A stretch of DNA of 64,000 nucleotides from Cheilinus undulatus. Taxonomy: Eukaryota > Chordata > Actinopteri > Labriformes > Labridae. The notes below the pieces were generated by a model. It was not told the DNA's origin. It did no database searches and worked only from the letters and a program-made list of their open reading frames with translations. The first letter of the stretch is position 1; every line of letters starts with the position of its first letter. The position numbers were made by a program, and so were the translations under genes. The stretch covers positions 28,311,000-28,374,999 of the forward strand of contig NC_054866.1 of assembly GCF_018320785.1 (NCBI RefSeq), in the 5' to 3' direction. Below are positions 12,035 through 24,800 of the stretch, in pieces.

Positions 12035-12415
12035 GTGATCACCTGTTTTGGCCTCTCGGTGCTCTCCTGCCGCTATGTTGGCTTTGCTGTAGTCGCCCTG
12101 CTAGTGGAGATAAACTCCGTGTTCCTCCACCTGAGGCAAATGCTGCGAATGGCCAGCATGGCCGTCGGCACGCTGTACCGGGTCAACAGCATGATCAACC
12201 TGGGCACGTACGTGGTGTTCCGCATCAACACTCTGGCCTGGATGACCCGCTGGTTGGTGCTCAATAGGGACAAGGTGCCTCTGCTGGCATACACGCTGGG
12301 CAGCGTGGGCATGGCCATCATGACAGCCATGAACATCGTCCTGTTTTATCGCCTGCTCAGGAGCGACTTCTTGAAGAGCAGCACCCGGGAGACCAAGAAA
12401 GAGAAGGAGATGTAG
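12035..12415 (+). CDS. tlcd2: TLC domain-containing protein 2, last coding exon (partial gene)
   Basis: The exon follows a strong acceptor (pyrimidine-rich run ending CTCTCTAG at 12034) and ends at the stop codon TAG 12413-12415. The frame opens VITCFGLSVLSC with no ATG, so it continues an upstream exon. It holds the last part of a TLC domain: hydrophobic segments around YVGFAVVALLVEINSVFLHL and, near the end, AYTLGSVGMAIMTAMNIVLF, then a charged tail rich in lysine and glutamate (TKKEKEM). From memory, TLCD1 and TLCD2 share the GHYVGF...LLELNSACLHLR stretch at this place, while TLCD3 proteins do not. TLCD1/2 are plasma-membrane multi-pass proteins reported to limit long-chain polyunsaturated phospholipids in membranes. 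The choice of TLCD2 over TLCD1 rests mainly on the neighbours ccdc92b and cluh. About half of the expected 240-250 residues, including the N-terminal membrane segments, is not seen in this window. Confidence 0.85.
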   Translation: MITCFGLSVLSCRYVGFAVVALLVEINSVFLHLRQMLRMASMAVGTLYRVNSMINLGTYVVFRINTLAWMTRWLVLNRDKVPLLAYTLGSVGMAIMTAMNIVLFYRLLRSDFLKSSTRETKKEKEM

Positions 12416-12598
12416 AGAGGAGGGGGATGGGACACAAGAAGGATGACATTCACAAACACTCCTGTTCGTCACTGTATGTTAATTTCCTGCAGCTGAGATT
12501 TGGTACTTTCTTCTTGTCAGTGATTTACTCAAAACTAAGAGATGGGGGGGATCTTTCTGTCTTTCAGTCAGACTTTACAGGTACATAAAAACAGTTTT

Positions 12599-12622
12599 AA
12601 TAAATGGCCTTACTTGAATAAA
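12599..12622 (+). terminator. tlcd2: Probable tlcd2 polyadenylation signals
   Basis: Two AATAAA hexamers lie at 12599-12604 and 12617-12622, about 190 bases after the stop codon, followed by GT-rich sequence. Either could define a short 3' UTR. Another AATAAA at 13530-13535 could serve a longer one. Confidence 0.5.
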
Positions 12623-15600
12623 GGATCACACTCTGCCATTGTGCTTAGAGCTACATTTAGTTGTAGTTTTAACCTCTGTAGTTGTTTGTGTGGTCCAGTC
12701 ATCCTTAAGAGTTATTAGTGGATCACTAATGGAAGAACAATGTAGGCCTCATAAAACCAAAACGCCTTATTGTCCTGAAGGGTGTTTCAGCTAAACCTGT
12801 TTTCAAATGTAGCTCATGGAGACGCTGTCCGAAGACACCTCCAACACTCTGACACTTCCCTAAGAGAAACACAGGAAACTATTTCTTATATATTTAGTCA
12901 TATCATAAGAGTTACCTTTTATTCATATATATATATATATATTCTATACATATGATACAGTTGTGGTTTATCTACATTAACAAATATTTACCATTGATTT
13001 AAAAATCAGTGGGATCCAAACCTTATTGTTGTTTAACACTCGCACTGCAGAGGTGAATTTTCTCTTTTATTTCCACCGTATCACCTCAACTAAAAACCGC
13101 CTGCTACCTCAGAGGGCTTGTAACTCTTTTCTGCCTCTTTCTAACAAGCTTTGCTGTCAGTGTTTGGCAGGGTTTGCCATCGAAGAAGAAAAAACTTAAG
13201 AGTAAAGATAGAAAAAGTAAAATCAGTCCTGACTTGAAAAAAAGAATAGGGTGATTTAAAAAAAAAAAAACCTGTAATACCTTGAAGTGGTGCTTCAGTA
13301 TAACAGATTAGATTTTACTTGTGTGAAATTTGACGGCTATCAGTTGTTTCCTTTTCTTGCAATGCCAAATTGTAATTTAACACAAAGGTAAAAAAGATGA
13401 ATTAAATATATTAGGCTTTACATGCATCATAAATAATATACACTATAACCTGTTTCATGAGGATTTGTCCTTATTGCTACCATTCTGCTTGTAGATTGTG
13501 GAGGAACAAAACAAATCAGTTTGATTCTGAATAAACAGCAGCAGCAAGACCTACAATCAGCTATTACTAATGACATTAATGAATTCATTGTGTTTTGTAT
13601 TCCTGTAGCCATATTTGATAGTCGGCAGTCAGCAGTAGGAGCTTTCAGGCAGGTAGAAGTTATTCTCCATTCGGCCTGTAGAGGGCAGCACACTCCTCAA
13701 CATCACAACACCAGAGCTGTCTTAATTTTGAACCATTTAAATAGAGCTGCACCTCTTGCCTTTAATTGAGGGTTTCTGGCAAGCAGAGAAACAAAAATAA
13801 CTTTCTGTCTGAGATCTGTGAATACAGCAAACTGTCAAAAAAGAAGACCCTTCTTGGCTGTACACTCTTGATGCCATTTCTGGTGATGTTGCTTTTTTGT
13901 GTGTATATTCATTGTTTTTGGGGGTGATTTTTGTAGATTTGTAATTTATTTTTACTAAAAAGAAGCTGTTCATTGAATATATAAAGGACACAATGTTAAA
14001 TGGATTTTCTGTTGTGAAACCTTTGATTATATTGGAACTGAAGTGATTATGTAAGTCATGTTTTTGCAGGGCATTGCGCCACTTGGGACTTAATTTTCTT
14101 TCAAGCTGATATTTTTTATTCTTCATGATCATCACAGCTGTAAAGAGTCTACATTTATGCCCTAGAATAAGGCATTGAACATGCATAAACATACTGCACT
14201 TGCTTGCAGTTGCTAGAAACTAATTTTAAACATATAATCGACTGTTATTACCTGAATGCAGCTGGAACAGCTCATGAATTTTCTCTCTGTCCAAATGAAA
14301 ATCAAGACAACACTGCACTAATGGAAAAAGCACTGTTTTAGAGGAACTCAGTAAATTTGGATTATTGATGTTGTGACTGATTCCTACATGCCTTTTTAGA
14401 TCATGAGTAATGGAGCAGTAGTGATATTTGTTTATCCTGAATGTAAATTTTCTTTCAATTTTTGAGATTGATAGGGCAGCTTAACATTGTGGTTGTAGTG
14501 AAGACAACTGGTGACAATTGAAGTTCTTTCTAACAAACAAAAGGCTTATACTTGTGATGTGCTGTAATTTTTTTCTAGATTATAATGTGTGATTTGTTCT
14601 TTTTCCTGCTCTGAGGATTTTTGATAGCAGCCAGGTTGAGATTTCCTCCTCATGTTGAAGCTGTAACAACACTGAGGAGTCTAAGGCCAAAAAACAAGCC
14701 ACTGTACTGCCCTCTGTACTCTGATTCCTCTTCCTTCTTAGCTATTTAAAGCTTGATTTTCATACTGTGATTCTTCAAACAACCCAGAAAAAACACTTAA
14801 TTTAATTAGCTGTTTAATTTTGGGGTAATGGAAACAAGGAAAAAGGTTTCTGCATGTATTTGCAGAAAGCAGAGGTTATGAACTCGTACTCCACTCACTC
14901 TCATCTTAAAGGTTGTTGTTTTACTGCAGCGGCACTTATCTTTTCTTTAATAGCTCCATTATAATTGAAAGTAAAACTTAAGTATTTAGAAATTCTGTCC
15001 ATGTTAATAATTTAAACATATAGTTTTGACAAAGCTTAGACTATTAACACTGTGCAACTTGTAAAGGACAGAGAAACCCCTTAATAAAAGGAAAAAACAA
15101 GGAAAACTAAAGCCAACAAGAACAACTGAGGTTGTGAAAACTCCTCTGCTTTTTCAGACTGTTGTGTTTCACAGATTTTTGTCTGTATGCATAAATATAA
15201 CTTTTATTTTTTCATATTTTCGCAGAAATTGTTTTGTAATTATAACTCCAGTTCATATGTTTATAAAATGACATTATTCGTTTAACATGAAAATAAAAAT
15301 CAGAGTAATACATGTTGTTTTTCTTTCCTGACACATGCACTCTCACAGACGGTTTTAACTCCAGTACATTTATGAATAGTAATTTTAGGTCCAGATGCTG
15401 GTTGGCTTTTATAAAAAGTAGAATAAGCTGTATAAGGTGAAGGTTTCGATATAATACAAACTATCAAAGGAGAGAGGAAAACTCAGAAACATTAATGGGG
15501 TGCGCAGAGACTGTCGTCAAAGAGGGTAGCCTGCATTCAAGTTGAACTGTAGCTCCTTTTCCACGTTATTCCCCACTTTCTCCCAGATTTCCTACTCTAC

Positions 15601-16367
15601 AAGCCCAGATAAGTTACTTTAAAAAAAATCTAGAGAACAGGTTACATTGAAAAACATCATGAACAATGAACACTTAGGGTTAAATGTTATATTAAATTAA
15701 GTTAAACTGAATGTGTTATTGCTTGGACTTGTTAATTTTAGTTTAGTTTAAGTCCATTGCTTTACATCGAGTTCATTAAACTCCCTTTTTTTAAAGTTAC
15801 CTGTTTACTTAATATTTGACAGTAAACTCTACTTAAGTAGACACAATTTAGCGGAGAGGGCTTTACACAATGATAATTTGAGGTCTTCTTGAGTTGTATA
15901 CAGACTTCAAAACTGACTCGATAAATTGAAAAGTGAACAACTTTTTTGAATCCTACCCCTGACAGGTATCCCATAGAGTGGTAAAAACTAAAATTAATTT
16001 TTAAAAAACTAAAATCTAGCATATCTGCATAATAAAAACAAAATAAACAAACAGGCAGTAATAACTGACTAAAACTAATCTGAAATTTCAAACAAAAGAA
16101 AAAACTAAATAAAAATAAAAACTAATGAAAAATCAAAACTATTACAACCTTGGGGGCGAACAACTTCCACATGGCAAAGATGTTGTACTGAAGAGCACTT
16201 CCTGGGTCATAGTGCACCTTTCAGTCTTTATAACTTGTTGTCAACTAAATTAGATTACTTTGGGTGGCATGATTGGCATGATTGTTCAAAATTGAAATGG
16301 ATGAGAAACTGCAGTAGATGAGAAACATCTTAAGTCTGTTATTTAAGTCTATTTAAACTTCATGTAA

Positions 16368-16371
<4 letters not shown>
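12623..16371. other. Intergenic, AT-rich sequence
   Basis: No supported gene. It contains an (AT)n run at 12928-12951 and an A-rich stretch at about 15990-16150 made of ACTAAAA / AACTAAT units that ends in TTACAACCTTGGGGG, which looks like the tail of an interspersed repeat. A long minus-strand frame at 13737-14192 has no domain signature. Confidence 0.5.

Positions 16372-16422
<51 letters not shown>
16372..16422. repeat. (TA)n microsatellite
   Basis: An uninterrupted run of about 25 TA units. It is likely polymorphic in length. Confidence 0.95.
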
Positions 16423-16425
<3 letters not shown>

Positions 16426-17128
16426 TGACTTAAGTTTAAGTCTAAGTTTAAGTTTAGCCAAATACTGGGGCAGGAATTTTGAATGCAACCAGCTTTCAGC
16501 GCCACAGTACGTTATGGATGCCCTAAGAAGACATACATCCATTCACTCTGTTTCACCCAACTTTCTTGTTGCAACAAGTAAATCTAGGTTGTTTTACAAA
16601 TATCTTAATTTTTATCTTAATTTTTGTGTTTTCTCAAGCTATTTAGAAATTAGACTAACTTGTTATCAGAGAAAAACCTGTGCTGTTTTCCTGAGATAGG
16701 ATGATAATTAAATAAGTTTAGATACTGAGAAAAATAACCAAAATTTACCTAGTCTATGTACATAAGTTTATTGCTCTCACTTGAGAGGATAAAATTTTAA
16801 GTCAAAGACATTATCATCCAAGAATTACAAGAAAGTTTTCTGTTTCCTCTGTTTTTCCGACTTAATTTTTTTCTGTCTTCCTGAGCTGGTGATATGGCTA
16901 TCTTGTTAAAATGAGAGAGCGATGTCGCTTATGCAAAGAGACAGAGAAAAGTTAAATGTTGGCAAACAGAGAAAAATACTATTAATTTATTCTAATACTA
17001 CTCAAGCAAATGCAATGCCCTTTCAAAGTTATCAAAAAAGTAGTAAGTAAAACATATGGAAGAATGTCCATTTTGGGCTTCCATACGTAGCTAGTATAGC
17101 TAATGCTAAGTTTTTGAGAAGAGTCTAG

Positions 17129-17447
17129 CTGCAGCCGCTACAAACCACGCCCCTACAAACACGCCCCATCGATCCATACAATAATGTAATTCTAGCCCTA
17201 ACCAGTGGAATTTAAACGCTAAAGCTAAACCCGGAAAGCTAATTAATCACAATATACACCTACACCAATGAGCTACCCCTAAATCTAACCAGCAGAAATT
17301 AAAATGCTAAACCTAACCTAAAGCTAATTAAGGCCTATCTAAACTAATCTAAGTTAACCTTAAACTAAACAAATAGCACAAGTGGGCGTGTTTTGTAGGG
17401 AGCGTGTTTTGTAGGGGGCGTGGTTTGTGCGGTACCCGCGGCTGCAG
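17129..17447. mobile_element. Terminal-inverted-repeat element built from GC-box-like units
   Basis: CTGCAGCCGC at 17129-17138 is the exact inverse of GCGGCTGCAG at 17438-17447. Next inside on the left is ACAAACCACGCCCCTACAAA; on the right stand three repeats of the inverse (GGGCGTGTTTTGTAGGG, GCGTGTTTTGTAGGGG, GCGTGGTTTGTGCGG). The interior is AT-rich and non-coding (CTAACC and CTAATTA units). This is a small MITE-like element of 319 bp. The CCACGCCC/GGGCGTGG units match the binding preference of Sp/KLF and EGR factors, and the element lies about 0.4 kb upstream of the probable ccdc92b promoter. Confidence 0.65.
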
Positions 17448-17779
17448 TTGGGTATTATTGAAGTTTTTAGGTATTTTACAGAGGCTGTTACACTTTCTTA
17501 ACGAACAGCCCAGGTTTTGCTTGGCTAAGCTAATGGCCAGGGGAGCTGATATTAGCATTTGTCTCTGCCGTGAAATGAGGTAAAAGTATGGCCCACATTC
17601 AAATGAAGTGGAATTCATTCTTGTAAAGTGCAAGTAGCCTTTTGTAGCCTACCTATTTAGGTAATCTTAATTCTCTTTCCCCTACTGCAAATACAAGTTT
17701 GAAAGGCATCTAGACCTAACAGCATAGTTTTATTATTTTTAGTAAGAGGGAGTAAACAATATTTCTATTTCAGATACTA

Positions 17780-18398
17780 CTGGTTTTAACTGTTCTTTTC
17801 CTTTTTTCATTTCGTTTTCCCAGGCTACTCCCACGCGTTCCGTATTGATCCTCCTTACGTATCACGTACAGCTGATCGGGGCTGTATCGTCCAATCAGCT
17901 GTGCTGCTGACTCCGTCGTACGATGTTCTCGCGTGTACTGCTCACGGCGGCTTGTTTTCATCATTTCCCAGCTCAGCCGTCCACAGCATCTCGATGTTTC
18001 AATCGGTGGGCGAGGAGAGAAGGTGCGCATGTAGAAAATGGGCCGCGCATTTCTCCTGTGGGCTTTTATATCCACCGATTTGACAGCATCCCTCTGCTGG
18101 TGATGCTCGACGCAGATGTTGCCGCGAGGAGCGGGTTTGGCGGAGGAGCGCGGTGCCTTGCATCGCCTTGTTTGTGCATTTCTGCGCAGTTATCTGTCCT
18201 CTTCGTCTTCTGATCAAACGGCGTCACATGCAGCTGAAAAGCTCTTTAACGCATCAGATAAAATGTCTCTGGGTGAATGCAGCAGCCCACAGGATTTGGA
18301 CCAACACCAGAGGCCAGCATGCTCGGACCAGAGGACGTTTCTTCTATAACGAGCGCGAATCAAACTTACTAGATTTTGGCACTTAGCATCAATTTAAG
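17780..18398 (+). promoter_or_regulatory. ccdc92b: Probable ccdc92b promoter and non-coding first exon
   Basis: This stretch is richer in G, C and CpG than the surrounding AT-rich DNA (ACGCGTTCCG, GTCGTACGATG, GGGCCGCGCATT). A CCAAT box, CCAATCAG, lies at 17891-17898 and several CACGTA/ACGCGT-type sites are nearby. It ends at a good splice donor, AAG/GTAAGC, at 18398/18399, with the acceptor of the first coding exon only about 300 bases on (18697). A small upstream reading frame of 28 codons sits at 18263-18349. The exact transcription start is unknown. Confidence 0.55.
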
Positions 18399-18705
18399 GT
18401 AAGCTGAGACATCTACTTCAAAGAAAAATAAATAAGTGATATAGCTTTATCCTGGTGCTGATTGGATGTTTATGCTCTCTCCCGTGATTTCTTTGATCAT
18501 CAATACAGTATTTATAGCTCCTGCATGACCTCAATACACTGTCTCTGTTTCTGTGTTTCTGAAGAGAGCAGTGTTTGCAGTGTGAGAAAGTAACGTTGAG
18601 CGTATGGAGTTTTGCAGTATGGTTACAATGTGAAGTTGGAGAAGTGCAGGTGCTGATGAAAAAAACCTCTAATTTCCCCCCCTCTGTCTCCCTGAAGACT
18701 CAGCC

Positions 18706-18838
18706 ATGGGGGATGAGAGCAGCCTGTCCCGGCAGATAGAGAGTGTGGAGAGGAGCATGGTCTTCCTCAGACAGGAACACCTCACTTTACTCCATGGCCT
18801 CCATCTGGAGATCCTCTCCTTGCAGAAACGATGCTCAG
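18706..18838 (+). CDS. ccdc92b: ccdc92b coding exon 1
   Basis: It begins at acceptor AG 18696-18697, has 8 untranslated bases, then the ATG. It encodes residues 1-44 (MGDESSLSRQIESVERSM...) plus one base, and ends at CTCAG/GTGAGG. It contains the first coiled-coil heptads. Confidence 0.85.
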
Positions 18839-21800
18839 GTGAGGTGCTGCAGCTGTCGTTGATGTGATAGTGCATGTATGTGTTAGAAGAAATTTGATGG
18901 GACCGCCAAGTTCCCACATTCAGGAGTTGCTACTTATTCAACTGCAACTTTTCATTTAGAGGCAAGGGCATTTAGATATGGTGCTATAAAAAAGACATTT
19001 CAAGGTACTGAATTAGCTTAGCTGATCAAGCAGGAGCCCATTTACAGAGCTCGAGTCCTCAACGCACTGGTTGTGGGATCCATTCCTGATCCCAGTGCTA
19101 TTTGGTACCAGTCTTCCCCCTCCTTCTCCCCATTTCTCCTATCTCTCTTCAGCAGTCATATCAAAATAAAGGCACGAAGCCCCCAAAAATCATATTTTGA
19201 ATAGACAATTCCATGATTTTTACAAGGTTTTTCTTCTCTATACAAACCATCAAATCTGCACTTAGTTATGCTTTAATTCAAGTAAAACCTCAAATAAAGA
19301 GAAGCTAATTTTAAATATTTCGCATCTATTAAATGAACAGCTTTAATAATATTTGGTCATCAAGAGAAATTGGCTGCTGCTGTTGAGCCCCTGTGCTTAT
19401 TTACATTTTGAAGTGCAGTTATTTTATTTTGGAGGCTAAACAGGCCTCATTGTTCTTCTTTGTGTGCATGCATGCAGCATCAATCAATGCCAGACAATGA
19501 CTACATGGTGATGTCATGCTACAGTTCCTGTAGACTGCATCATTTCCTGTTTTGAAACTAATGGAAATTATTCCATTTAACCAAGGCAGCAAGTGCATGT
19601 TAACACACACACAGACACACATGTGCATTATACTGTGAAAATTTCCTTTTTTTAATTGATCTCCTTGAAGCCTAAGCCCAACACTCACATCCACACAGTA
19701 ACATAAGACAGAATCTTTTCCTGGTGTATCTAGCCTTTTAGAGGGCAAACAATTTTTAAATTGAAGCGCACACACAGTGTGTGCTTAAAGATCCATACAC
19801 ACATATCCATCATGGTTAATCCATAGGTTCTTTGGCTTTAGTAATCCATATGAGAGGGATTGTAGATAACAAATACAGGAGGGAGAGAAGGGGGGAGGGG
19901 TTTATTTGTGTGTGGGTGTCTGTGTGTGTGTGTGTGTGTGGGTGTGTTTGAGAGGGAGAGATGGGGTGAGCTGGCTCAGAGCCAGTGTGACCAGTTGTGT
20001 AGAAAAAGACTGCCCAACCCATCACTTATAGCTCTGCTGCTCCCACATCTGCTCAGTGAAGCTGCGTGTGGTGGTTACTGTGTGTTTTAGAGTCCAAATG
20101 CAATATACTGTATATCTACAATAGTCATTATATTAAGTTTATCATCCTCTCCTTCTTTTTCCATGGTGGTTCCCTCTCTGAACACAAAGGGCAGCCCAAC
20201 TGATGCCATGACTGATAATTAATAGTTATGAATCTGCATAGAGTCAATTTTTTAAATATATTTGACAGAAAACCAAGAATATTTGAAGCCTAATCTTCAG
20301 AAATATAATAGTTTTGCATCCAGAGAGTTTCCCTGCATTTTCTCAGTGTCAAACCAACTTCCTTAGAGCTCATCAGCATGAATTTATATATTTCTGCAGC
20401 AGCTGGAGACATGAAGGTACTCTTCAGCTTGTATTGTACTCTAACACAGTTCATTTATATATTCTTCAGATGTCTGCAGAACCACTGCTTTGCTAGGATT
20501 TGTTGCTTTGTTCCTTTACGGCCCAGCATTAGCTCGAGCAGCTGAACAGAACGTTTATTTACAATTTTTTGCATATTCCAGCATACCACCATAAGAGATC
20601 CTGGCAAAGAAATTATAATATTAAATAAATGTTAATATGAATGATTACTTTGATATTCATGTGCATTCTAAAAATATTGAATGTCATGCGAAAGTCCACT
20701 TTTCCCCCAGGATTTACTTCAAAAAGTTAAACTTCCATAAATTGTCGATCCATCTCATACAAAGTCAGATGTTACAAAACCTTTTTTGTTTTAATGTTGA
20801 TGATTATGGCTTACTGCTCACAAAAATCAAAACACACTATCTCAAAATACTATGATATTGTGGAGAAGTCCAATTTGCAAAGGTTTACTGAGCCTTCATT
20901 CTTTCACTCTGGTTAAGTACACACAACTGCAACCATGGAAAAGACTGCTGACTTGACTTTAGTTCAGATGACAGTCATTAACCCCCTCCACAAGGAGGGT
21001 AAGCCACAGAAGGTCACTGCTGCGAGGGCATGCTTTTCTCAGAGGCTGTATCAAAGCACACTCATGGAAAGTTGACTGGAAGGTAAAAAGTGTGGTAAGA
21101 AAAGGAGCACAAACAACAGGGATGAGCTCAGCCTTCAGAGGATCATCACACAAAGCAGATTCAAGAACTTAGGGGAGCTTCACAAGGAGTGGACTGATTC
21201 TGGAGTCAGTGGATCAAGAGCCACCAAACAGAGACGGGTCAAGGAAATGGGTACAAGTGTTGTGTTTCTACTGTCGAGCCAATCCTGAACCAAAGACAAT
21301 GTCATCAGCTTTTCACCTGATTTAAGGAGAAAAAGAACTGGACTGTTGCTCTGTGGTCCAAAGTCCTGTTTTCAAATGAATCTTCATTTTACATTTCATT
21401 TGGAAACCAAGGTCCTAGAGCCTGGAAGAAGACCAGAGAGGCACAGAATCCAGGGTGCTTGGAATCCAGTGTTTGCTGACCATGGTATTACTGTGCTTGA
21501 TTGGCCAGCCAACTGGCCTGACCTGAACCCCATAGAAAATCTCTGGGGTATTGTCAAGAGGAAGATGAGAAACACCAGACTCAACAGTACAGATGAACTG
21601 AAGGCTGCCATCAAAGCAGCCTCTCCTTCATAATAATCCAGCAGTGCCACGGACTGATTGGCTCCAGGCCACGTTGCATAGATGCAGTAATTTTGGCAAA
21701 AGGAGCTCCAATCAATTACTGAGTGCATAAATGAGCATTAATTTCCACATTTTTTTTCAACATTTCTGTATCATTAATCCTTTTTTTATTGATTTTTTTG

Positions 21801-24800
21801 TGATGTCCTGATACTTTTAGATAGTGGATTTCTGATTTTTGTGAGCTTTTATGATCAAGATTTAAACATAAAACCTCCTTAAATATTTAACTTCGTAATT
21901 ATGAATCTAGAATATATGGAAGTTTCCCTCCTTTAATTAAATCACAGGGAAAAAAAAAATTATAGCTGATTCATTTAATCCTTTAGTAGAAGAAAGCAAT
22001 AGATGGAACATTTAGGTACTTTATCCTCAAATTTGTAAAGACTGGGCAACATAAATTCACTTTAACTGAAATAGGGTTTAAACCACTGTGCAAGAGAGTC
22101 CGACGTATTTTCAGTTAGTCTGTAAATACACTGAGGTTGACTTTTTGAATGCAGAACTACGATTCAGTTTCACTGAGACTGAAGTTTAAGTGAATGTCAT
22201 GCACAGCCACAACAAAATAATATCTGTTTTGGGCTAAACCTTGACTTGAATACATTCAAAAACCTGTAAGACCATGAAGATGATCAGTAAAGTGGGAGGT
22301 TCAATGTGGGCATGTAATAGTTTGTCAGTTTATTAAATATATGTCGCTTTTGATTGGAGGGAAAGTCCACAGATGTGATGACTGTTTTCAGAGAACCCAA
22401 TGCCATACAACAGTGTTGAATTCTAAGGTGAATAAAAGACTTAAGATGTGCGATCTCTCCTGTGTTTTGAGGGCTGATAGTATAATTGTATCATGCTAAT
22501 TTTACAGGTTATCAGAAGTAGTTTTACTGAACTGGTACTCACGTACCTCCATACATACCAGCATGTCTGCTCTACTGAATGCTGTCAGAGATAAAGGAGC
22601 CTAATTCAGCCTTAGAGATGACTGAGTACAGAGTGCTCTCCTCATTGTGTGTTGGCTCTGACACCTGCTGAGTCAGTCCAAGTTGCCCTTTATATGTTCA
22701 TAAAACTGGTGTCAGAGGGGTTTTCTTAGTAAGTGTTGCTGAGCTTATATCATGGTGTATGTTGTAAATATAACATCAAAAGTGTGCTTCATAATCCGAA
22801 AGGATGAAAGAATAGTGTCACAGTATGAGAACTTTAAAAAGCATTGTATAGTGAATTAAAATCGGTATCTACTCTATGAAGAATGGATAGCAATATTGAT
22901 AATATGCAGAATAATTTAAGTGTTTGCCTTACAGAGAAGAAATGTGATAAATTGAAGTCAGTGGTGCAGGTGGACACAGAAGGTTGTAGTTTGCACCAGC
23001 AGTGATCACTTCTTTTTTGTGCCATGAAGTCCCAGCAGCCTGGCAGAGTTATGAACTTGGGGAGTAGGTAGCTGAGGAGAGGGTGTCCTGGATCATGTGT
23101 GGGAGATTGAAGAGGTGATAACTTACCAGTGCAAGTTTGCATGCTGTTTAGAGCAGGAGCCCGAGATGTTTCTCTTTCAAGGTTTCTGGTGTCATGTTAG
23201 ATCATGCCACTGTTATGATCAGTTATGTCTCTGCAGAGGGAATAGATTGCTGAAACTTGAAATAATGTAGACGTGTGTAATAATCTGCTTGATTCTAATG
23301 GTGAAGTCCAGTCATAGTTAGAGATCAAGTCATGAGCCTTTTCTGCTGTGTGGTTCAGAGGTCCTCAGATGATGGAGATCAAGAGCATGGAGCAGCAGTG
23401 TGAGACTGTTCTCATGGTTGGGGTGTAGTTTTTTTTGCTTGTTTCCCCTCTGTGTCTTTGTATTGCTGGCTCTTTTAGTCACATGGGTAAAAGGTAAAGA
23501 TGCCCTGATTTATTCAGTTTTCAGGGCAGTACAATTGGTTGTCTCTTAAAACTGGAAAATAATCAAGCACTAGCTCTGTCAACATGAGAAGCATTACAGT
23601 AGCACAGGAAACAATGAAGTGATACCAGCTCACACTGCACCTTAGCATTTTTAAGTTAAACTGAATGAATGTCAGAGTAACAATAGGAACATTGTGAGTA
23701 ATGACTATTAAGTTTCCACCTCTGCTTCATTTTAGCAAGAAAAAAAATCTGCAAAAGATAATTGTTCTCTAAGTCTTATGGTTGCTATCACAGAGGTTTA
23801 CAGGAACAACAGGGAGTCTGGAGGTTGGCTGTGAGGCTCGCTGCTGATAGGCTCATGCAGTTTGCAGGTGTGAAAGGTGTGTGCTGCCTGCTCACTGGAA
23901 GGGTACAGCAAGGTTGAACTGAGAATATTGCTGTGCAAATTAGCACTTCTTTGTAGCGCTGCCCTCTCTGTGTTATTGTTCTCAACTCTGTTTCCACATC
24001 AGCATAAAGGGGCTTACACTGCCTGTCTCCTTGTAACCAGCAGCTAAATCAATTCAGTTTATGAAATGGGAGCTTTTCCTCTGATATGATGACTTTATTG
24101 TGTTTATAGAAATCAATTAAGTGTGTGTATGTGTGTCCTTGAGGAAATCTATTCCACAATCAAGGTTGAACATTGAAATAAAACCTTGAATTCTCTGTTC
24201 AGCGGTAAAAGATCAGTATGACCTACAAAGCATTTCTCATTGTGGATGTGGTTGCAATGTGCTGAGCACCTCATTTTCATTCTTTAACTGTTGTTTCAAG
24301 AAATAGTTCCTTGAGCTGACTCCCTGCAGTTAGATTAACTTCATTTAGGCTCTTGGCTATAGTTAATGAGGGTAATTAAGATAAAAGGAATACTCAAAGC
24401 GTACTAGATAGAAGCAAACGGTGGATCTGTTTTTCTCGACACCCCCCTCCGAAGCACCCCTACCCTTTCTTTACTGTCTTTCCTCCTCCCTTCTTCATGT
24501 TCTCTGTCTGTCTTCTTTCATGGCAGATGCATGGAGTTGGTGTGTTGTGCTGACTGCAGAAGGATGGAGAAAGGGTGTGACAGAGAGTGAGAGAAAGACA
24601 AAAAGAAAAGCTGGGATTAACACATCTGCTGTTTCACATAATATTTTTTGCATTATAAAATGAAAGTCCATTTTTTATTAAAAAGTTAAAGTAAAGTAAA
24701 GTAAAAACTAAAGGGTCTGCATCTTTTTATGCTACTTAATATTTGTATGTTTTGAGTAGAGAAATGTACACTTTAAAACTGTCATTACTCTCTGCATTTT

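Noticed and set aside
13737..14192. 151-aa minus-strand open frame
   Set aside because: No recognisable motif, AT-rich composition, no splice context and no matching neighbour gene.
16421..16699. 92-aa frame next to the TA repeat
   Set aside because: It begins in a simple repeat, and the Ser-Leu run it reads is microsatellite-like.
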